Shown here: piece by piece, positions 7,101 to 10,925 of the stretch
Position numbering within the stretch: position 1 is the stretch's first letter
Layout of the letters: the number at the start of each line of letters is the position of its first letter
Source of the DNA: CAZEHJ01 sp964512485
Lineage (GTDB): Bacteria > Bacteroidota > Rhodothermia > Rhodothermales > UBA10348
DNA length: 10,925 nucleotides
NCBI GenBank assembly: GCA_964512485.1
Contig: CAZEHJ010000095.1
Coordinates: 1 to 10,925, forward strand
Reading direction: 5' to 3'
Notes under the pieces: generated by a model
Database searches by the model: none
What the model was told of the DNA's origin: nothing
What the model saw: the letters and a program-made list of their open reading frames with translations, nothing else
Made by a program: the position numbers and the translations under genes

Positions 7101-10100
7101 TTGTGGCGTAATCAGGATGGATTGACCCGTGTTGCTTCCCCCTCCGATGTCCGTCAACCCGTCAGCTTTGGCGACCGAAACCGTGACTTTCCCGAAGTCG
7201 AAGGCGAAACCCCCGCCGTCATCACTCACCCAGTAGTAGAATGTGTCGGTGCCTTCGTACAAAAGCCGAGCTGCGTAGGAGAACGTATTGTCCGGATTCA
7301 GAGTAATCGTCCCCCCGGTTGTCTGTAAGGGCGTACCGACCGACCCCACTGCATTGCCGTCGGCTCCGAAGTTAGGCAACGTGGATACAAGAGTAATAGA
7401 GAGATTGTGCATCACACTGGTGCCCATGACGCCCTGGTTGGCAAGGTGTTGACTCCATCGTGCCAACGAGGGTGAATCAGTGGCATCGGTCGCCAATCCC
7501 TGTCCGATCGGATTCAGCGTCACGGATTTCCCGCCCTGGACCGAAGCTGTCATGTCGTTGGCCACAGGTGGATCATTCACGGGCTTGACGGTGATTTCCA
7601 GATGCCCAGGCCAGGATTCAACTCCTTCCGCGTCCTTGATTACGTAGCTGATACTAGCTGGACCGGCATAGTCCTTGACCGTGGTCACCGAGATTTTCTT
7701 GCCGCCTTCAACAATGGAGACGTTCGTCACCTGAAGGAAGTCCCCACTGTCTTCATCGAAATAACCCGTGTGGTCCACCTGGCTGATGATCAGGCTGGAA
7801 GGATCCTCGTCCGTATCGTTGGCCAGGACATCAAATACCTTGGTCTCATCCTCATTCATTTCGCCACTGTCATCTTTGGCGACCGGCGCAGCGTTGTCGT
7901 CATCATTCATCGAAATGGTGATCTGTTGCTCCGCTGGCTCGCTGACATTGGTAGAATTTCCCAAATCCACATCGATTATGATTGTCGGATCAGGGCGCTC
8001 AACCTCTGTGTCATCCACGCTCACGATGTCCATTGTGCCCGTGGTCTCACCTGCTTTGATGGTGATTGTATCTGAGGAATACGTGTAGTCGTGTCCCGTA
8101 GAGGTGCTTTTGCTTGCAGCGACCAACTGACCCGTCGCGGTGCCGCTGAAGGCCAACTTCACCGCAGCGTCAACGGCGATCGCCGGCGTAATTGTCGCGG
8201 TCACCCTGGCAGCTCCGCCTTTCTCTGCGATCGTGCTGTTATCGACACTGAGCGTTACGGCGGGCGGAGTTTCCGAATCCGTTATAGTCACCGTTGCGGC
8301 TTGAGGAGCGTTTACCGTCGCTTCTCCTGCGCTGACCGATGTTATGGAGTAAAGAATCGTCTCATCCCCCTCATACATATCGTCACCTTTACCGTAGACG
8401 TCCGTTGTCCCTGATGTCGATCCTGCAGGTACCGTGACGCTCGTTCCTGTCTGTCCGAAATCCTTGACTGGGTCAGCCGTACCCATAGCATCGTCTCGGA
8501 CAATAGGTACAGTAATGGCTTCGTGCGAAGGGTGAGAAAGAGAGGCACCCACTTTGATGAGACCACCATCTTCCGAAAACGACGCGGCGCTCGTAGTCAA
8601 ACTGACGGTAGGAGGAGAATCGTTGTCAACGACCTCCAGGGTTGCTGTTGCCGGAGCTCCCGCTGTGACATTAGTTGATCCTGGTCCATCTACCTCAAAA
8701 ATTATCGTCTCATTTGTTGCCGATTCGTAGATCGTATCATCCGATCCGTACCACAAGACATTCCCAAACGTCTCGCCGATAGGAATCTCAAACGAGATGC
8801 CGGTAGCCAGGTCGATCTTTAAATTTTTATTCGGATCCGCAAGATCAATTCGCGCATCAAACGCCCCGCCGGTTCCCGCAAGCGCTTTCAATCTTACCAC
8901 TACAGCCTTGCCGCTGGGTCCCGAAAGTGTTGCTGTGAGCGTTGACTTAGTGTTGTCCGCCTCCTTGACGGTGGCACCGTTGTCGAGTGCCAGGGAGACC
9001 GTAGGCGGTAAATCGTCGTCGGTAATGGAAGTACCGATTATCGGACTGGGTTGAACCACCGTGGCATTTGTTGCTGATTTGAAATTCACAATCATGCCTT
9101 CGTTTTCTTCATCCAGCGCGTCCTGAACTGCAGTCACTTTGTATGTGCCCGTGGTCGACCCGGCATTGATCGTGAAGGTCCTCGACGTCTCTGTGAAGTC
9201 TTTTGCAAGTTCCAGACCCGTACCAAGCACCGTGGCTATTTCTACATCGACATTCTTGGCAGAGACAGCTGAAAGCGTGGCAGTGAAGGTGGCCATCCCC
9301 GCACTTTCCGCGATTGCGATATTGTCCACCGCCAGAGTCACATTCGGCGCGGCGTCATCATCCAAAATCGTGGTGGACTGCTGCTGGGTACCATTCTCCG
9401 TTCCGTTGGTAACCGACTGGATCGCAACGACCACCAACTCATCCTCTTCATCGATGGTATCCTGGGTTGCTGTGATGGTCATGGCACCCGTCAGTGAACC
9501 CGGCGCTATGTTCACGGGATGTCCTCCCACTGCGTAGTCTGTATTGAGCGTGGCGGTTTCCCCGGGGCCGACTCCGAGACTGACAGTTACAGTGTTGGCC
9601 GAATAATCACTCAGGGTGGACGTGAATGTACCCACCCCGGCATTTTCAGCGATGGTGGCCGTATCCCTTGTAAGCGTGACCGTGGGCGAATGATCATCGT
9701 CCAGGATGCCCAGATTAATCTGTTGCGTCCCGTTTTCAGTCCCGTCTGTGACGCCTGTAATATCCACTTGAATCGCTTCAGAACCTTCACTGGAAGCGTC
9801 ATTTGTAGCCGTGATGCCAACGGCCGTATTGGCTGTCGTTGCGCCTGCCGTGATGGTCACCGATGTGGAGGCACTGGCATTGTAGTCCGTGCCGTTTGTA
9901 GCGGTGCCGCTATAGGCCAGCGTCACGATGACGTCCTGGGGACTGACCGCTGATAGCGTGGCTGTGATGGTGCCTGTCCCGCCATTCTCGACCATGGAGG
10001 GAATACCCGGGATGGCGATCGGTGCTGATCCTGAAAGCGTGACCGTCGGACCGTCGTCGTCGTCGATGGTTGTAGTGACCTGCTGCGTGCCGCTTTCGGT

Positions 10101-10772
10101 AGCGTTGGTTACCGATGTGATATCGACGACGACCGTTTCATCGACCTCATCGGTGGCGTCTCCCGTCGCCGTAATGGTCATGGTTCCGGTCGTTTGACCT
10201 GCGGTAACCGTGATAGACGATGCGCTCAGGCTGCGATCCCCGGCAGCAGCCGTTCCCGTAAAGCCAAGATTTACCGTCACGTTTGAAGCTGACGCTGCCG
10301 ACAGGGTTGCCGTGACTGTGGCTGATCCTCCAGTTTCTGAGATGAGGGCATTGTCGACACTCAGCGTAACTGTAGGTCCGCTAGCGACTGCCGCAAACGT
10401 TGGAAGACCACCCACATGGAGCCATGATGCCCAGGTGGTGACCAGGGTTGGGTCTGCCACGTTGTCATCCGAATAATAGTCGGCATAGAACGCTTCCTTG
10501 AACAATTCACCAGAATCAATAACCAACCACTGATCATCTCCGCTGACCCATCGCAGGACATCCGAGCCCTTCGTCCACGAAGGTTTGCCGTCAACGTCTG
10601 ATCCTTTTACCCAGGTTCCGTTGATGGAGGCTTCACCTGCTCCCGTTGCGGTGAGATTTTGGGCCTGTATTGAAAACGGTGAAAAGCCGAAAATCAGAAG
10701 AAATACTAAGGTGCGGGGAGTGACCATTTTCCGACTGGAAAATGTCGTTTGAAAGCGACTTACCACAGGCAT
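4149..10772 (-). CDS. Giant secreted multidomain protein: Calx-beta, cadherin-like and NHL domains, T9SS sorting tail
   Basis: A 2207-residue exported protein. A more likely start is Met16 (codon 10725-10727), which gives a classic signal peptide (MVTPRTLVFLLIFGFSPFS, cleavage near AQ38); the first 15 residues would otherwise be an odd basic leader. Domains in order: small N-terminal module about 39-132; seven Calx-beta repeats 133-959, most ending in an Asp-rich DDD turn that binds calcium in this family; two cadherin/Ig-like modules 963-1068 and 1069-about 1210; an anchor-U-like domain in two pieces (about 1217-1288 and 1631-1697) around an NHL-containing insert; three cadherin/Ig-like modules from 1705, 1799 and 1892; an Ig-like spacer from 1985; and a FlgD-Ig/T9SS sorting domain 2125-2207. 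No membrane segment follows the signal peptide and no catalytic domain is recognised. The likely role is a cell-surface or released adhesin or matrix protein stiffened by calcium. Terminators stand on both sides, so it is probably transcribed alone. No frameshift is seen. Confidence 0.93.
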   Translation of the reverse strand: MPVVSRFQTTFSSRKMVTPRTLVFLLIFGFSPFSIQAQNLTATGAGEASINGTWVKGSDVDGKPSWTKGSDVLRWVSGDDQWLVIDSGELFKEAFYADYYSDDNVADPTLVTTWASWLHVGGLPTFAAVASGPTVTLSVDNALISETGGSATVTATLSAASASNVTVNLGFTGTAAAGDRSLSASSITVTAGQTTGTMTITATGDATDEVDETVVVDITSVTNATESGTQQVTTTIDDDDGPTVTLSGSAPIAIPGIPSMVENGGTGTITATLSAVSPQDVIVTLAYSGTATNGTDYNASASTSVTITAGATTANTAVGITATNDASSEGSEAIQVDITGVTDGTENGTQQINLGILDDDHSPTVTLTRDTATIAENAGVGTFTSTLSDYSANTVTVSLGVGPGETATLNTDYAVGGHPVNIAPGSLTGAMTITATQDTIDEEDELVVVAIQSVTNGTENGTQQQSTTILDDDAAPNVTLAVDNIAIAESAGMATFTATLSAVSAKNVDVEIATVLGTGLELAKDFTETSRTFTINAGSTTGTYKVTAVQDALDEENEGMIVNFKSATNATVVQPSPIIGTSITDDDLPPTVSLALDNGATVKEADNTKSTLTATLSGPSGKAVVVRLKALAGTGGAFDARIDLADPNKNLKIDLATGISFEIPIGETFGNVLWYGSDDTIYESATNETIIFEVDGPGSTNVTAGAPATATLEVVDNDSPPTVSLTTSAASFSEDGGLIKVGASLSHPSHEAITVPIVRDDAMGTADPVKDFGQTGTSVTVPAGSTSGTTDVYGKGDDMYEGDETILYSITSVSAGEATVNAPQAATVTITDSETPPAVTLSVDNSTIAEKGGAARVTATITPAIAVDAAVKLAFSGTATGQLVAASKSTSTGHDYTYSSDTITIKAGETTGTMDIVSVDDTEVERPDPTIIIDVDLGNSTNVSEPAEQQITISMNDDDNAAPVAKDDSGEMNEDETKVFDVLANDTDEDPSSLIISQVDHTGYFDEDSGDFLQVTNVSIVEGGKKISVTTVKDYAGPASISYVIKDAEGVESWPGHLEITVKPVNDPPVANDMTASVQGGKSVTLNPIGQGLATDATDSPSLARWSQHLANQGVMGTSVMHNLSITLVSTLPNFGADGNAVGSVGTPLQTTGGTITLNPDNTFSYAARLLYEGTDTFYYWVSDDGGGFAFDFGKVTVSVAKADGLTDIGGGSNTGQSILITPQAGQNLANVTSTGNNPDPSGTLPTGAVPELGFLNFDVNGIEKGASSTVEITLPPGVKVNNYMKFGRRKKVQGPKVIAHEVAKLENPKSYVPFQSLGGGSEKTFMYTDGKKVWEIDVTTGETVLMNNLNYNPELSHLSIRRLAVIPGLLKIPIAIAEGGTERSAISITRFSPGHLASDYFNQETIVKDPSSSLYLLMTGGHFDVIRGNIYILSAFLGTPLVASMKGVFDFRSNLNPPLGGQGTHVIDSQNRLLFFRHDELVSSPFPAPGDHQHVAGFRMSEEVVNEWCNTRTSPRVGGPFLCRQRAHGSLGVGAVDGSADEARFNGASGITKSGTDIFIADTGNKKIRKMDANGMVSTVAGPVFQTPSGAPIDLKGMNRIIVLDGTIYVFDTGTSAIYRLEIKPPDPIEKEWYVFNYKDKDGNVRADKTGAEFFPAVVNEQGVETSPGRIVLHFVDGERGDDDLEANGVIVDPGFPVFTTNEPPSSTDDEVTLAEDTVTSFNVLTNDTDPEGETIRAFLETLPLQGSVEFSESGQVMYTPPGNYFGTDSFTYIAVDGAGLTSTSTVQITITPMVDSPVANDDVAVTQENTSVDVSIFENDSHPDKELFFFGALAQPSNGTAAFMGDGVVKYTPDPDFSGSDQFTYTIVDNAGQTAVGTVSVSVVNVNAAPAAAEDVTVTDEDTAVFVLVLANDTDSDGDALAVDSFTQGAHGQVTLADDGSLIYTPEANYSGTDSFTYVVGDGSLTSASATVSVTITPVNDAPAFSSDTVIADDGQPVWVGGAIGNDPASLGDLMTVSFWSGAEDIEGDPIVEYGWQLSTTESFEEVLLRSNATETGTRVDWQLILDVMPDLELGMERSMFQRASATDAHGAIGYSNPQPITFVRGLFTSNENEGELPTDFVLGRNYPNPFNPRTTIRFGMPVASDVSLVVYDIMGRHVSTLVDGMKSAGWHEVSFEASDLPSGAYIYRLTSPTGTMTETMMLLK
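4152..4400 (-). other. C-terminal T9SS type A sorting domain (FlgD Ig-like)
   Basis: Residues 2125-2207 of the giant protein. The opening NYPNPFNPRTTIRF at 2128-2141 is the hallmark of this family. It continues through VYDIMGRHVSTLVDG, GWHEVSFEASDLPSGAYIYRL and the terminal MMLLK. Domains of this type direct cargo through the type IX secretion machinery of the outer membrane and are usually cleaved or exchanged for a surface anchor. The domain implies a T9SS in the host; none of its machinery genes are in this window. Confidence 0.93.
4821..5660 (-). repeat. Three tandem cadherin/Ig-like repeats (C-terminal set)
   Basis: Residues 1705-1984 of the giant protein, three units of about 93 residues beginning at Pro1705, Pro1799 and Pro1892. 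Each has the pattern of 'tandem-95'/cadherin-like bacterial modules: an AEDT/DEDT-type opening, V-x-x-NDTD-type calcium motif, YTP-x-x-x-(Y/F)-x-G-(T/S)-D-x-FTY, and a closing V-(T/S)-(I/V) strand before the next Pro. The middle unit has the weaker form ENDSHPD in place of NDTDxxG, so its calcium site may be degraded. Such modules normally form an extended stalk. Confidence 0.87.
5682..5882 (-). other. C-terminal half of a choice-of-anchor U-like domain
   Basis: Residues 1631-1697 of the giant protein. EKEWYVFNY near 1631-1639 and then LHFVDGERGDDDLEANGVIV followed by DPG near 1695 match, from memory, the closing half of choice-of-anchor U domains, where W-Y-x-F is followed by a VDGxxGDDDxxANGxIxDPG ending. 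The matching front half is about 340 residues upstream, so the domain looks interrupted. The assignment rests on motif recall, not on a profile search. Confidence 0.65.
5883..6908 (-). other. NHL-type propeller-like region inserted in the giant protein
   Basis: Residues about 1289-1630. The clear part is an NHL repeat at 1538-1583: a DGSADEARFNGASGI opening, then DIFIADTGNKKIRKMD, then GMVSTVAG. A second weaker blade follows near 1590-1625 (RIIVLDGTIYVFDTGTSAIY). The earlier part (about 1320-1530) has blade-like strands such as KTFMYTDGKKVWEIDVTTG and GNIYILSAFLG, but no firm family match. NHL propellers usually bind protein, polysaccharide or RNA ligands; here an extracellular ligand is implied. 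Cys1510 and Cys1524 are the only cysteines in the protein and could form a disulfide. Hand counts on nine 60-base lines within this region and just beside it give about 45% G+C, against about 59% on seven lines of the surrounding stalk modules. Confidence 0.75.
6909..7124 (-). other. N-terminal half of a choice-of-anchor U-like domain
   Basis: Residues about 1217-1288 of the giant protein. The order is QSILITPQAG, then ELGFLNFDVNGIEKGASSTV, then EITLPPGVKVNNYMKFG. This matches the front half of choice-of-anchor U domains as I recall them: a G-x-x-x-F-x-V-x-G-(I/L)-x-x-G core, then a TLPxG-x-x-x-x-x-Y-x-K-(Y/F)-G strand that in intact domains runs on within about 10-15 residues to a W-Y-x-F strand. 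Here that continuation is instead found at residue 1634. Confidence 0.65.
7125..7892 (-). repeat. Two divergent cadherin/Ig-like modules
   Basis: Residues about 961-1216 of the giant protein. Module one opens APVAKDDSGEMNEDETKVFD and has the VLANDTDED calcium motif, ending ITVKPVNDPP near 1068. Module two opens PPVANDM and closes with YEGTDTFYYWVSDDGGG and VTVSVAKADG. Module two is longer than usual and carries an atypical stretch rich in Asn, His and Met (SLARWSQHLANQGVMGTSVM) before LNPDNTFSYA. These two are less alike than the three C-terminal modules. Confidence 0.8.
7896..10376 (-). repeat. Seven tandem Calx-beta repeats
   Basis: Residues 133-959 of the giant protein. Units begin at Pro133, Pro242, Pro363, Pro476, Pro590, Pro721 and Pro837, so each is about 109-131 residues. 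Each follows the scheme P-x-V-(T/S)-L ... E-x-x-G ... T-A-T-L-S ... I-x-A-G-x-T-(T/S)-G ... D-E-x-x-E ... and most end in a DDD turn, the signature of the Calx-beta fold whose acidic loops bind calcium. The first three share a distinctive ending (T(N/D)(A/G)TE(S/N)GTQQ), absent from units four to seven. Repeat six ends TDSE and repeat five DND instead of DDD, so calcium affinity may vary along the stalk. Confidence 0.93.
10377..10658 (-). other. Small N-terminal module of the giant protein, family not recognised
   Basis: Residues 39-132, the first part of the mature protein. The pattern is SINGTWVKGSDVDGKPSW, LRW, QWLVID, a FYADYY segment and a closing TTWASW. It is rich in Trp and Tyr, unlike the aromatic-poor Calx-beta units that follow, and contains KGSD twice 14 residues apart. 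It resembles the short NGTY...G(K/R)P-Y...W...W units found singly or in tandem in other secreted marine proteins, but I cannot name a family. A tip binding module is a guess. Confidence 0.5.
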
Positions 10773-10810
10773 TCAGGGGTTCGGGTATTGAAAAGGATTC
10801 GGAAAATAAC

Positions 10811-10850
10811 AAAAAAGAGGTGGAGGCGATCTCGCCTCCACCCCTTTTTC
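10811..10850 (-). terminator. Rho-independent terminator of the truncated right-edge gene
   Basis: A 10-bp GC-rich stem (GGTGGAGGCG paired with CGCCTCCACC, loop ATCT) flanked by A/T tracts. Read on the minus strand it is followed by TCTTTTTT, the usual U-run. It sits 20 bases beyond the stop of the right-edge gene and about 40 bases before the annotated start of the giant gene, so the giant gene should have its own promoter in the short stretch 10728-10810. I could not pick out a convincing promoter there. Confidence 0.85.
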
Positions 10851-10869
10851 ATTCGATCGAATGATCGCT

Positions 10870-10925
10870 TTACTTGAGCAGCATCATCATTTTGGTGAAC
10901 TCACCTTTCGGTGTGCTCAGCTTGT
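10870..10925 (-). CDS. C-terminus of a second T9SS cargo protein (partial)
   Basis: Only the last 17 codons and a TAA stop are inside the window; the gene continues off the right edge. The visible residues, KLSTPKGEFTKMMMLLK, align without gaps to the end of the giant protein, RLTSPTGTMTETMMLLK. This strongly suggests the same FlgD-Ig/T9SS sorting domain. The rest of the protein is unknown. It lies on the same strand as the giant gene, upstream of it and separated from it by a terminator. Confidence 0.8.
   Translation of the reverse strand, partial: KLSTPKGEFTKMMMLLK

Noticed and set aside
6699..7328. Plus-strand open frame (209 codons) within the giant gene.
   Set aside because: A shadow of the minus-strand gene. 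The minus frame is open without a break and shows continuous domain structure.
7602..10197. Several plus-strand open frames of 85-157 codons opposite the Calx-beta repeats.
   Set aside because: They arise from the Thr/Val/Asp-rich repeat codons read on the other strand; they have low complexity and no independent motifs.
7896..10376. Periodic DNA repeats as a possible CRISPR or satellite array.
   Set aside because: The period is about 330-390 bases, the copies diverge at DNA level and they keep an open frame; they are protein-domain repeats.

Overview
The window looks like a chromosomal segment from a marine-type member of the Bacteroidota/FCB superphylum, most likely the Rhodothermota/Balneolota branch. 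The main evidence is the C-terminal domain of the giant minus-strand protein (YPNPFNPRTTIRF ... MMLLK), a FlgD-Ig-like, type IX secretion (T9SS) type A sorting signal typical of that group. A second protein cut off at the right edge ends in a near copy of the same tail. Most starts lack a clear Shine-Dalgarno site, which also fits. The phylum is an inference; Ignavibacteriota or Calditrichota could carry similar tails.

Layout, left to right. (1) An AT-rich palindrome, then a minus-strand SpoU/TrmH-type tRNA ribose methyltransferase (110-925). (2) A plus-strand group: a classical short-chain dehydrogenase (961-1680), a Tat-type lipoprotein solute-binding protein of a TRAP transporter in the TakP class (1726-2841), a LOG-family phosphoribohydrolase that really starts at a GTG (2846-3400), and a small alpha/beta hydrolase (3400-4065). 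The last three are tightly packed and look co-translated. (3) A perfect 16-bp GC-rich hairpin (4092-4127), probably a bidirectional terminator between convergent transcripts. (4) A minus-strand gene of about 6.6 kb (4149-10772) encoding a secreted 2207-residue protein. (5) A rho-independent terminator (10811-10850) and the last codons of another minus-strand T9SS cargo gene (10870 to the edge).

The giant protein is the main item of interest. Its order is: signal peptide, a short unnamed N-terminal module, seven tandem Calx-beta repeats, two cadherin/Ig-like modules, a 'choice-of-anchor U'-like domain, three more cadherin/Ig-like modules, an Ig-like spacer and the T9SS sorting domain. The anchor-U-like domain appears to be split by an inserted region of about 340 residues that contains an NHL beta-propeller-like stretch. 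That insert is visibly poorer in G+C than its flanks and holds the protein's only two cysteines. The architecture suggests a surface adhesin or matrix protein with calcium-binding stalks. The sequence gives no direct evidence for its ligand.

The plus-strand genes are ordinary housekeeping or metabolic families in an unusual combination. The TRAP binding protein has no membrane subunits beside it, so its transporter partners must lie elsewhere. I see no CRISPR array, prophage, transposase, rRNA or tRNA, and no clear defence system.
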